Assembly (NCBI GenBank): GCA_040752595.1
Contig: JBFMGX010000049.1
Span: 1-64,000, forward strand
DNA from: Candidatus Zixiibacteriota bacterium
GTDB taxonomy: Bacteria; Zixibacteria; MSB-5A5; WJJR01
Reading direction: 5' to 3'
DNA length: 64,000 bases
Position numbers and translations under genes: made by a program. The first letter of the stretch is position 1. Every line of letters begins with the position of its first letter. The notes under the pieces were generated by a model, which saw nothing but the letters and a program-made list of their open reading frames with translations, had not been told where the DNA came from and did not search any database. This document shows positions 35,961-44,575 of this stretch, piece by piece.

Positions 35961-37064
35961 CTACTCAAAGAAGCGCTTGATGACGTCGATTGTCTCCGCC
36001 TGTTCGCTCTCGGTCATCTCCGGGAAGATGGGAAGAGACAGGGACGTCTGTGTCGCCCGCTCCGCGACAGGACAGTCTCCCGGTCGTCCGCCGAACTCCG
36101 CAAAGCAGGTCTGAAGGTGCAGGGCCAAGGGGTAGTAGATCTCGGTGCCGATCTTGGCCTCCTGCAGGTGCGCCCGGAGCGCATCGCGCCGCGATGTAGC
36201 CACGGTGTATTGGTGGAAGATGTGGTAGGCCTCCGGCGTCCGCGCCGGCAGAACCAGATCGCCGACTCCGGCCAGTTCGCGATCATACACATCGGCATGG
36301 GCGCGCCGCCGTTCCGTCCATCCATCCAGGTGCGGCAATTTGGCGCGCAGGATCGCCGCTTGCAGCGCATCCAGGCGGGAATTATAGCCGACTATCCGGT
36401 GATAGTATTTCGGCTGTGCGCCATGGCCGCGCAACAGACGCACGCGCTCGGCAATGGCGGGATCATCGGTCACAACCATCCCACCGTCACCGGCCGCGCC
36501 GAGGTTCTTGGTCGGGAAGAACGAAAAACAACCGACGTCACCGCATGCCCCTGCCTTGTTCCCGGCGAAGGCGGCGCCGATCGCCTGCGCGGCGTCTTCC
36601 ACCAGGTACAATCCACGGTCCCACGTCAGAGCCCGTAGCGCCCCCATGTCCGGCATCTGACCATACAGGTGCACGATCTGAATGGCCTTCGTGCGCGGCG
36701 TGATGAGTCGCGCCGCTTTCTCAATGTCCAGATTGTAGTCGGCGGGACTGATGTCACAGAAGACGGGGCGGGCGCCGAGACGACTGACCGCGCTCGCGGT
36801 GGCGAAGAACGTGAAGGTCGGGACGATCACCTCGTCACCCGGTCCCACGCCCAAGGCATGCAACGCCAGCAGGAGGGCATCCGATCCGGAGGCGACCCCG
36901 ACGGCCTCCTGCGCGCCACACTTTTCGGCCACCGCCGCCTCGAAGTTCTTCACCTCCGCCCCGAGAATGAAGCCCCCGTGGTGAAACACCCGCGCAATCG
37001 CCTCGTCGATCTCGTTTTTGATCGACTGATACTGTCGTGTCAGATCGATGATTGGTACCGGCAT
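35961..37064 (-). CDS. DegT/DnrJ/EryC1 aminotransferase, WbpE-like
   Basis: PLP sugar aminotransferase of 367 residues from ATG 37064 (MPVPIIDLTRQYQSIKNEID), which has GGAG upstream; the frame extending to 37136 only reads a palindrome. The PLP-lysine motif is CFSFFPTKNLGAAGDGGMV, preceded by LVEDAAQAIGAAF. WbpE-type enzymes aminate the 3-keto-GlcNAcA nucleotide made by WbpB; the match in length and the SxPTKNLG motif fit. Neighbouring wbpD- and wbpB-like genes are directly upstream, supporting the call. Confidence 0.9.
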   Translation of the reverse strand: MPVPIIDLTRQYQSIKNEIDEAIARVFHHGGFILGAEVKNFEAAVAEKCGAQEAVGVASGSDALLLALHALGVGPGDEVIVPTFTFFATASAVSRLGARPVFCDISPADYNLDIEKAARLITPRTKAIQIVHLYGQMPDMGALRALTWDRGLYLVEDAAQAIGAAFAGNKAGACGDVGCFSFFPTKNLGAAGDGGMVVTDDPAIAERVRLLRGHGAQPKYYHRIVGYNSRLDALQAAILRAKLPHLDGWTERRRAHADVYDRELAGVGDLVLPARTPEAYHIFHQYTVATSRRDALRAHLQEAKIGTEIYYPLALHLQTCFAEFGGRPGDCPVAERATQTSLSLPIFPEMTESEQAETIDVIKRFFE

Positions 37065-37093
37065 TGTTGTCTCCGAGGATACTGACTTGTACG

Positions 37094-37136
37094 GTGGGTG
37101 TGGCTCGGCTCCGCTCGCCACGAGCCAAGCACCCAC
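37094..37136. repeat. Two-stem hairpin with GTGGGTG arms
   Basis: GTGGGTG (37094-37100) pairs with CACCCAC (37130-37136), and TGGCTCG (37101-37107) with CGAGCCA (37121-37127). It lies between the aminotransferase and the acetyltransferase genes of the operon. Confidence 0.65.
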
Positions 37137-37143
37137 ACTACGT

Positions 37144-37914
37144 TCACGCCTTCCCCTTCACATCCGGCCAGTTCTGAGCGTCCAGGAGTTGCTCGGGCGG
37201 GACGCCGCGGAATGTCTTGGCCGGCACACCGGCGACAATCTTGCGGGTGGGGGCGTCGCTGGTCAGCACCGCCCCCGCCGCGACCAGAGCATCGGCACCG
37301 ACTGTCTTCCCGGGGAGGATGACCGCCCCGACCCCGATCCGTCCGCCGCGTTCCACCGTGACACCCTTGAAGTGCTTGAAGCGCTCCTCGGTACGTCCGA
37401 TGAAATTGTCGTTCGACGTCAACACACCGGGCGCCACAAAGACGCGATCCCCGACCTTCGAATACGCCGTGATGTAGACGTTCGTCTCCAGCTTACAGTA
37501 TCGCCCGATCGTGCAGAAGTTCTCAATCGCGACGCCGCGTCCGACGATGGTGAAGTCGCCGATGACGACGTTTTCGCGCACGGTGGCCAGATCGGCGACC
37601 AGCACGCGTTGGCCGAGGGTGGCGCCGCGATAGATGACCACATGCGTGCCGATGATCGCGCCATCACCGACGACCGAGGGCGGGAGTTCCTGTTCTTTGG
37701 TCACGGCCGTGTTCGCGGCACGCATCGGGCGCTTGCCGATCACCGCACCGTCGTCTATGCGTACACCGGCGCCGATCTTCGTCCCGGCGGCCAAAATCAC
37801 GTGATGCCCGATCTCGCAGTCCGGCCCGACGTCCACGTCGGCACCCACCACGCAGAACTCGCCCCAGCGAATGTTCTCGGCCAGCCGCGCGGTCGAATCA
37901 ATGATGATACTCAT
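37144..37914 (-). CDS. Hexapeptide-repeat N-acetyltransferase, WbpD/WlbB-like
   Basis: Left-handed beta-helix acyltransferase of 256 residues. The hexapeptide repeats run through most of the chain. The second half carries the WbpD/WlbB-like block APGVLTSNDNFIGRTEERFK and GVTVERGGRIGVGAVILPG, ending in VAGVPAKTFRGVPPEQL. It would acetylate the 3-amino group of UDP-GlcNAc3NA. It is longer than typical WbpD (about 190) because of extra N-terminal repeats. It sits between the Gfo/Idh oxidoreductase and the aminotransferase, as in the Pseudomonas wbp and Bordetella wlb loci. Confidence 0.86.
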   Translation of the reverse strand: MSIIIDSTARLAENIRWGEFCVVGADVDVGPDCEIGHHVILAAGTKIGAGVRIDDGAVIGKRPMRAANTAVTKEQELPPSVVGDGAIIGTHVVIYRGATLGQRVLVADLATVRENVVIGDFTIVGRGVAIENFCTIGRYCKLETNVYITAYSKVGDRVFVAPGVLTSNDNFIGRTEERFKHFKGVTVERGGRIGVGAVILPGKTVGADALVAAGAVLTSDAPTRKIVAGVPAKTFRGVPPEQLLDAQNWPDVKGKA

Positions 37915-37931
37915 GATTTGTGGTCTCCCAT

Positions 37932-38978
37932 CTATGGTCCGGTCAACGCCGGAATCTCCACGGGAATGCCGCCGGCTTCCAGCGATTTCTGCGCCGCCGC
38001 GAGAACTTTTAGTACGCGCAGGCCATCATGTCCGTCGGAACGGGGCCGCGTTCGGTCACGCACGCAGTCGACGAAGTGTCTACACTCGACCGCCAGCGGT
38101 TGTGAATTGTCCACCACCGGAATATGGACATCGCCGGTGCGCAGCGTCAGATACTCCGCATACGTCTCATAGTTGCGCGAAACATCCACTCCCTTGTCGA
38201 AGACCCGGATCTTCTCGGTCGCCTCGGTGTCGGAGAACACGGCCATTCGCTTCTGCCCAACGATCGTCAGGGAGCGGACTTTGTGGGGATCCAGCCAGCT
38301 GGCGTGGACGTGCGCCATGCGGTTGGCCGAAAACTCCAGTGTCATGAAGACAACGTCCTCGATCCCCGGACGGAGATAGGCGTGTCCCACGGCGGTCGTG
38401 CGCCGCGGCTGATCATCCAACAGGTAGGCAATCATGGAGATGTCGTGCGGCGCCAGCGACCACATGGCGTTCTCGTTGTCGCGCAACTGCCCCAGATTGA
38501 CGCGGGTGGAATAGAGGTAGTGGATGGCGCCCAGACCGCCATCGGCGATGTAGCGCTTGAGCCACTCGATGGCGGGGTGGTACTCCATGATGTGCCCGAC
38601 CATCAGAATGCGGCCGCCGCGCTCGGCCTGATCGACGAGACGCTCTCCGGAGGCAACGTCCATAACGAGTGGTTTCTCGACAAAGACGTCCTTGCCGGCC
38701 GCCAATGCTGCAGACGCCAGCTCGTAGTGCGAAATCGGCGGCGTTGAGACCACGACAGCATCGACGTCGCTCGTGTACACATCTTCGACGCGCGCCGTCA
38801 CAGCTATCTGTGGGTTCTGGGCCTGAGCCCGGTCGCGGGCGGAGGCTTCCGCATCACAGGCGATCGTCACGGTGGCTCCCGGCGTCCGGGAAAACTCACG
38901 CAACAGGTTCTTCCCCCACGCACCCAGACCGATCACCCCCAGACGCAACCCCCGGGGAGAGCCACGATCCCGGCTCAT
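37932..38978 (-). CDS. Gfo/Idh/MocA-family oxidoreductase, WbpB-like
   Basis: NAD-dependent dehydrogenase of 348 residues. The Rossmann fingerprint is LRLGVIGLGAWGKNLLREF and the family motif is AALAAGKDVFVEKPL with the catalytic Lys in EKP. In the wbp pathway, WbpB oxidises C3 of UDP-GlcNAcA, producing the keto sugar used by WbpE. It overlaps the Wzz-like gene by four bases upstream. Substrate is inferred from neighbouring genes. Confidence 0.87.
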   Translation of the reverse strand: MSRDRGSPRGLRLGVIGLGAWGKNLLREFSRTPGATVTIACDAEASARDRAQAQNPQIAVTARVEDVYTSDVDAVVVSTPPISHYELASAALAAGKDVFVEKPLVMDVASGERLVDQAERGGRILMVGHIMEYHPAIEWLKRYIADGGLGAIHYLYSTRVNLGQLRDNENAMWSLAPHDISMIAYLLDDQPRRTTAVGHAYLRPGIEDVVFMTLEFSANRMAHVHASWLDPHKVRSLTIVGQKRMAVFSDTEATEKIRVFDKGVDVSRNYETYAEYLTLRTGDVHIPVVDNSQPLAVECRHFVDCVRDRTRPRSDGHDGLRVLKVLAAAQKSLEAGGIPVEIPALTGP

Positions 38979-40225
38979 GTCGCCACCTTTCGTTTACCGA
39001 GTCCTCGGTGGGGAAGCACCGTCCGCCACAAGTTCAGGAGCGCCTCATGCCGCGCCGGATCGGTCGCCGCGAGATGCTCAAGACGGACACGCGCCAACAC
39101 CATCGCCGTCGTCAGAACGAACCCGACGACGAGTGAACTCAGAGCCAGAATCACACGCCGGGGACGGACCTTGGATCCGCCGCCGACCGCCCGATCCAGC
39201 ACGGAGAAGGTCGGCGTATCGCGCCGCTCCTGGATGCGCGCATGCTCGAATTGCTCAATCAAGAGCTCGTAGAGTGCTTCCGCCACCTTGACGTCACGCA
39301 GACGTGCCGCCAACTCCTGCGTCAGGCGCGGCAGCTCCGTCAAGCCGGCCCCCAGGAATTCCGGTGCGCTGTCCGATACGACCGGCGACTCGAACTCCGT
39401 CAGCTTCTGTACCGTCTGGCGGATGCGCGTTTCCAACGCACGGATTTGCGGGTGCTCGGGGGACAGCGTGCGCTGCAAGACGGACAATTCAATCTGATCG
39501 GCCGTCATCTGGGCCCGCAGCTTGGCGGCGCTCTCTACGATCGCCTGAATCTCCACGTCGAGCGCCACGGTACGGTGCTGATTCTGGAACTGTTGCAGCG
39601 CCGTGGTCGCGCCGTCCAGGGCCACCCGCGTCTCGTCCAGTCGTTGCTCCACGAATTGCCGCGTCCGGCCGGCCTTGGTGTTGACGATCGCTTGGTTGAT
39701 CCGGTCCGCCACGGCAACCAGCGTGTTCACCAACGTGTCGGCGAACCAGGGGTTTCTGTCCTCGGCCCAGACTTCAATGATCCCCACCGGCGTGACCTTC
39801 ACGCCGGTGCACCCGCCCAACATGGTCCGCACCCCGGCACGGGACGCCTGCCAGCGCCGCTCCAGCGACAGACGCTGGGCCAGGGAATCGCGCGCCGTCT
39901 CCGACATGAGAACCGCCGCCAGAATGTCCGAGGGCGTTGCCATCATCGGCAGTGCCAGACCGGAAGAGAAATAGGCCTTCAGCTCCGACGAGGACTGCCC
40001 CATGCTCTGAAAGTCGCGCTCCGGCGGCAGGACGGTCACATGCGAGCGATACATATTGGGAAAAAGGAACGAGAGACCGGTGACCACGACGGCGATTGCC
40101 ATCGGGTAGGACCACAGCGGCCGGCGGTACTGCAACAGCGCCGTCACCAGCGGCAGAATGCCACCGTTGGCAGCCGCACCAGACCGGCCCATTGACGCCT
40201 GGCGATTCTCGAAGGACATAGTCAT
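38975..40225 (-). CDS. Wzz/GumC-type polysaccharide chain-length protein
   Basis: Polysaccharide copolymerase of 416 residues. The first membrane segment (about 35-58, LWSYPMAIAVVVTGLSFLFP) is followed by the periplasmic Wzz domain (YRSHVTVLPPERDF), a long coiled coil (about 185-300, rich in Q/E/L/R) and a second membrane segment near the end (VILALSSLVVGFVLTTAMV). It lacks the cytosolic tyrosine-kinase domain of Wzc. It overlaps the wza-like gene by four bases, indicating translational coupling. It should set the length of the exported polysaccharide. Confidence 0.88.
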   Translation of the reverse strand: MTMSFENRQASMGRSGAAANGGILPLVTALLQYRRPLWSYPMAIAVVVTGLSFLFPNMYRSHVTVLPPERDFQSMGQSSSELKAYFSSGLALPMMATPSDILAAVLMSETARDSLAQRLSLERRWQASRAGVRTMLGGCTGVKVTPVGIIEVWAEDRNPWFADTLVNTLVAVADRINQAIVNTKAGRTRQFVEQRLDETRVALDGATTALQQFQNQHRTVALDVEIQAIVESAAKLRAQMTADQIELSVLQRTLSPEHPQIRALETRIRQTVQKLTEFESPVVSDSAPEFLGAGLTELPRLTQELAARLRDVKVAEALYELLIEQFEHARIQERRDTPTFSVLDRAVGGGSKVRPRRVILALSSLVVGFVLTTAMVLARVRLEHLAATDPARHEALLNLWRTVLPHRGLGKRKVAT

Positions 40226-41916
40226 TTGGTGGCCTGATCAACGACGAGGTAGACGGTGGCCAGACTCGAAACGACGGTCATTGTCTCACGAAATGCCGAC
40301 CACCAGTTGTGACCTCGCTTCGTCGGCACGACGATGGTGTCCCCGGCGTCGATCTTGGTGATCCGCCCCCGCTTGACGGCGGCACCGGTCGCGCCCCTGA
40401 CCAGGAAGGTGCCCCGGCGATCGGCCTGCCAGGCGTAGCCACCCGCTCGATCCAAGTAGTGCTTCAAACCCGCTCCCGGCTCGTGTGGAACGAAACCCGG
40501 CTGGACGACACGTCCGAGGATGTTGACGCTCTCCGTCGTCCGGGGAACGATGACCTCGTCCCCCTCGATCAGCGGTACGTTATACGACTCATCGCCCAGC
40601 GTGAACAGCCGGACGAAATCGGTCGCGACGCGTCCCTGGACCGATAGGGCGTCTGCCATCATCCAGTCGCTTTCGGAGCGCTCCCGCAATTCCTCGGGAA
40701 CCTTGGCCAGACGCGCACGCTGTTCCACCGACCAGGCCGGAACGGCTGAGCGCAGGATGAGGGCGTGGCTGAGATCCGCCGTCGGCAGAAACCCCCCCGC
40801 CGAGTCGATCACCGTCCGCAGCGACACGGTCTCGCCTGGGAAGATGTATCGTCCCGGACGGGCCACTTCGCCGCTGACCAGTACGGACCTCTTGGGCCGA
40901 AACGACTCAACAGCCCGAACGATGAGTCGGTCATCCGGCAACAGCATGAATTGTCGCCACTGGCTATAGGTCGTTCCGGCCGGCCATTCCACGCGGTGCG
41001 CCTCGTTGCTGCCGGGAGCAAAACGCCACAATTCCAAATGCGTCGTGTCCGCATCTGCGGACAGCCCATACCCCAGCTCGATGAGATCCCCCACCAAATC
41101 ACCGGGCGAATAGTTGAAGCGGTCCGGCTTGTTGACCGATCCGAAGATCTCCACCGTCCCCCAACGGGGATCCCGGGGGGAGGCCACCAAGACGTCCCCC
41201 TCCGCCAGATAGGGGTTGGCCTCGCGCAACCCAAGCCGTTCGAAAGCACCCAAGTCGACGATGATCGTCGTGTCGCGCCGTTGGAGACGAATCTCCCGCC
41301 ACGAACCATCGTCCCGCAATCCCGCTGTCTCCAAGACTTCGGACGCGCGCGTGTTGGCGGTCACAATGTGAAGCCCCGGCCGTTTCACCGCGCCAGTGAC
41401 GGTGACGCGAAAGCGGCGCACCTCGGTCAGCGTCACGGAAATGTCGGCGCGCGGGAAGAAGGCCTGCAGTTGCGCGATGACCGCCTCTTTGACGCCCTTC
41501 AACGTCATCCCTTTTACACCGATTTCGCCGACGTTGGGAACGATCACCGTCGCTTCGGGCGTAATCGCCACGGCGAACTGATCCGGACGTTCACTCCAAA
41601 CATTAATGAGGAGCTTGTCTCCGGGGCCGACTGTGTATTCCGCCGGATCAACGACCTGGTCCAAGTACGCCGGCATCTCAGGTGCGATCGTCGGCCCCGG
41701 CTCTTCGGCCGGTTTTCCCACAGGGACAGCGAAGGGGACGGGGACCGTGACCGTCTTCTCCTGCTTGGGTGGCGTCTCGACGGCGCTCGACCGGCCGGGG
41801 AACAGCAAGCCCAAGACGATGATCGGGCCCATCAGAAGGCCCAGCGGAGAAACGGCAGCGGCAACGAGCATTCGGCGTATTGGCAGCGTCCGTCTGGGGA
41901 ATCCTCGAGATTTCAT
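40222..41916 (-). CDS. Polysaccharide export protein with SLBB domains, Wza-like
   Basis: Outer-membrane-type export protein of 564 residues. A leader or membrane segment opens the protein (LVAAAVSPLGLLMGPIIVLG). The Poly_export domain follows: YTVGPGDKLLINVWSERPDQF and VTPEATVIVPNVGEIGVKG. At least three SLBB-like repeats come next (RVTVTGAVKRPGLHIV, VLVSGEVARPGRYIF, VNILGRVVQPGFVPH). A C-terminal hydrophobic helix (TMTVVSSLATVYLVV) may anchor it. No lipobox Cys is evident, unlike E. coli Wza. It overlaps both neighbours by four bases. Confidence 0.88.
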   Translation of the reverse strand: MKSRGFPRRTLPIRRMLVAAAVSPLGLLMGPIIVLGLLFPGRSSAVETPPKQEKTVTVPVPFAVPVGKPAEEPGPTIAPEMPAYLDQVVDPAEYTVGPGDKLLINVWSERPDQFAVAITPEATVIVPNVGEIGVKGMTLKGVKEAVIAQLQAFFPRADISVTLTEVRRFRVTVTGAVKRPGLHIVTANTRASEVLETAGLRDDGSWREIRLQRRDTTIIVDLGAFERLGLREANPYLAEGDVLVASPRDPRWGTVEIFGSVNKPDRFNYSPGDLVGDLIELGYGLSADADTTHLELWRFAPGSNEAHRVEWPAGTTYSQWRQFMLLPDDRLIVRAVESFRPKRSVLVSGEVARPGRYIFPGETVSLRTVIDSAGGFLPTADLSHALILRSAVPAWSVEQRARLAKVPEELRERSESDWMMADALSVQGRVATDFVRLFTLGDESYNVPLIEGDEVIVPRTTESVNILGRVVQPGFVPHEPGAGLKHYLDRAGGYAWQADRRGTFLVRGATGAAVKRGRITKIDAGDTIVVPTKRGHNWWSAFRETMTVVSSLATVYLVVDQATK

Positions 41917-44483
41917 TGTTCAGCACCCTCGTCTGCACCATCCCGCTCCGGAGCCGATGCGGCGTCCATCTCCTCGATCCAAGACGTCAGTCGTGCGCTC
42001 CACTCCGCTGCAATCGCTTGAGCGTCGGCGGCCGTCGCACCCTCGGCCAAAAGTCGAAAATGCGCGCTGCGGCGATCCGGCCCGACCCACAACCAGCCAC
42101 GGTCCACGCGCAGGCGCACGCCGTCAATCAGGGAGCGCTCCTGCGTTGCCGTCTCCTGCATCAGCCGACGCATCAGATTCCCCTTCCGATTCCAGGCGCA
42201 CGGCACGACAGCTTCGGCAAACACCCCCGGGTGGTGTTCGCGTGCCAGCTCGTCCAGGGCGACGCCGCCGGAGGCGAGCATCTCCAGAATGTGCACCAAC
42301 GCCGCGGCCGCATCGGCAGCCCGCTGCCAAGCGGGGACAATGAACCCGCCCCTCGTCCCCGCCACCAGGTCAGCCTTCCCCGAGGATGCGGCAATCATCA
42401 TGGCCAGATGGTCGCTTTTGACTCGATACACTGTGCCCCGGTGCTGCGTTGCCAGCTCGTCGAGGGTCGCACTGGCCATGACGGGAACGGCGATCGTCGC
42501 CCCTGGATGACCACGCCAAAAGAGCGCCGCCACCGGGAGAAGCAAATCCTGACCTGACAGCGTCACCCCACGCCGATCGACGAGCACGAGTTTCTCGCCG
42601 GCCGCGTTGATCTGCGCTGCCAGATCGTACTCCAAGGCGGTGACAATCCGACCCAACGACCGCTGCGCCGCGTCGTGGGCGACAGGATCCGCGTCGCCGG
42701 GGATTCCGTTCAGCGCCACCGATTCCACACCGAGTTGCGCCAAGATCGACGGCAGGACCGCCGCCATCGGACCATTGGCGTAGTCCACGATAATGCGGAA
42801 ATGTTGCTCGCGAATCACGTCCGCGTTCACGCGCAACAGGAACATGTCACGGTAACGATCCAGAACGTGCTCCGGATAGCGAATCGTCCCGATCCGATCA
42901 CTGTCCACCCGGCGGAAATCCTCACGGAAGAAGACCCGCTCCACCGCCCGCGCCGTCCCGACCGACAGATCGAACCCGGCGGCGTCAAAGAATATCGCGT
43001 CGGTAACGTGCCGGTCGTCGGGAGAACGACGGACGTACACCCCGCCCTGATATGCTCTCTCCTGCTGCCCCTGGCTGAGATCGAATCGCAAGATCGGCAC
43101 GACGGTGTCGCGCAGGTCGCGCACGTGAACGCCCGCCGAGGTCACACCAGACTTCAGGGCTTCCGTAATCGCGCGCGCCTCCACGGACTGGTCCCGGGCT
43201 ACCACCAGCGTGCTTCCCAAGGCGAACTGAGCGGCAAACGCGCCACCCAAACGCGCCGCAAACTCGGGCGTCATTTCCCGGTTGGTCAGGCCGCTCACCT
43301 TGGCATCGGTGAACAACTCGCGATTGTATTGTTCTCCCCAGACGATGCTGGAGGAGACCCGGGCACCGTCCTCGACGGTCTTGCGCGGCCAAATGCGGCA
43401 GTTGGGCTGCACGGTGACATTCTCACCGAGCCGACACATCTCCGAGACGATCGTTCGTTCCCGCAGCGTGACCTTGCCCCCCAGCCGGGCTCCCGATTGC
43501 ACCACGGCCTCATTGAGATCGCAGCCCATCCCCACCGAGACCGCTGACCAAAGAACCGATCGCCGGATCATGGCCCCCTGCCCGATTACGGTGCCGGGAC
43601 CGATGACGGAATCCACGATCTGTGCCCGCGGGCCGATCGAAACACGATCCCCCAGCACGACGGTGCCGGACAACCGGGCGTCGGCCGCGATCACGCAATC
43701 GTGTCCGGCGATCAGCCGCGTGTGGCCGATGCGGCGCTCAGGAGCGGGCCACCGTACGCGGATGCGGCCCGCCATGAGGTCAAAGTGCGCCGCGGCGTAA
43801 TCGTCCACGTGTCCCACGTCGCGCCAATACCCGTCGCTCACGACGCCGTACATCGGGCGCCGGTCCGCCAGCGTCTGGGGAAACAGGTCATGACCGAAGT
43901 CGACGTTGCAATCCGCGGGCCAGCGGGCCATGAGCGATTTCTCGAGAATATAGATCCCGGTGTTGACGGTGTCCGAGAACACCTCACCCCACGAAGGCTT
44001 CTCCAGAAAGCGGATGATCCGACCTTCGTCGTCCGTGATGACGACGCCGAACGGCAGGGGATTGTCCTGATGTGTCAGCACGATGCTGGCCTCAGCGCGG
44101 TGGCTGGTATGGAAATCCCAGGCGGCCGACAGATCCAGGTCGGTCAACACGTCCCCGGCAATCACCAGGAATCGATCCGCCAGTTGCGGCAGCGCCTGAC
44201 GCACGCTTCCGGCCGTGCCGAAGTCCCCCTCGGGACGCAGGTAGCGGATCGAGACGCCGAACCGAGCGCCGTCTCCAAAATGCTCGATAATGTGCTCCGC
44301 CTGGAAGAAGAGCAACACCATGACGTTCTTCAGGCCGTGGGTGGCCAGAAGATCGATGACGTACTCCATGAGCGGCCGATTGCCCACGGGGACCATCGGC
44401 TTGGGCAGGGAGGCGGTCAACGGCTTCAACCGCGTACCGAATCCGCCGGCCAACACGACGGCATCGCACAGCGCATCAGCCAT
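41913..44483 (-). CDS. Sugar-phosphate nucleotidyltransferase fused to degenerate phosphomannomutase domain
   Basis: An 856-residue fusion from ATG 44483. Residues about 1-235 form a nucleotidyltransferase with AVVLAGGFGTRLKPLTASLP and PMVPVGNRPLMEYVID. A hexapeptide beta-helix lies at about 250-385. The rest is a PGM/PMM-type fold (VSGLTNREMTPEFAARLGGA). The TASHNP phosphoserine loop of true mutases is absent; at that place the chain reads GGVYVRRSPDDRHVTDAIFF. The mutase half is therefore probably inactive or regulatory, as in a known family of such fusions. It likely makes GDP-mannose or a related NDP-sugar. It overlaps the wza-like gene by four bases. Confidence 0.85.
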   Translation of the reverse strand: MADALCDAVVLAGGFGTRLKPLTASLPKPMVPVGNRPLMEYVIDLLATHGLKNVMVLLFFQAEHIIEHFGDGARFGVSIRYLRPEGDFGTAGSVRQALPQLADRFLVIAGDVLTDLDLSAAWDFHTSHRAEASIVLTHQDNPLPFGVVITDDEGRIIRFLEKPSWGEVFSDTVNTGIYILEKSLMARWPADCNVDFGHDLFPQTLADRRPMYGVVSDGYWRDVGHVDDYAAAHFDLMAGRIRVRWPAPERRIGHTRLIAGHDCVIAADARLSGTVVLGDRVSIGPRAQIVDSVIGPGTVIGQGAMIRRSVLWSAVSVGMGCDLNEAVVQSGARLGGKVTLRERTIVSEMCRLGENVTVQPNCRIWPRKTVEDGARVSSSIVWGEQYNRELFTDAKVSGLTNREMTPEFAARLGGAFAAQFALGSTLVVARDQSVEARAITEALKSGVTSAGVHVRDLRDTVVPILRFDLSQGQQERAYQGGVYVRRSPDDRHVTDAIFFDAAGFDLSVGTARAVERVFFREDFRRVDSDRIGTIRYPEHVLDRYRDMFLLRVNADVIREQHFRIIVDYANGPMAAVLPSILAQLGVESVALNGIPGDADPVAHDAAQRSLGRIVTALEYDLAAQINAAGEKLVLVDRRGVTLSGQDLLLPVAALFWRGHPGATIAVPVMASATLDELATQHRGTVYRVKSDHLAMMIAASSGKADLVAGTRGGFIVPAWQRAADAAAALVHILEMLASGGVALDELAREHHPGVFAEAVVPCAWNRKGNLMRRLMQETATQERSLIDGVRLRVDRGWLWVGPDRRSAHFRLLAEGATAADAQAIAAEWSARLTSWIEEMDAASAPERDGADEGAEQ

Positions 44484-44575
44484 GCCGCCGCCACCCGGAG
44501 CCAGCCCGCTCACTGGCGCATCCTCCGCCACCACAATCGAGACGAATCGAGTTCACAACAACGCTCTCTCCGGCA

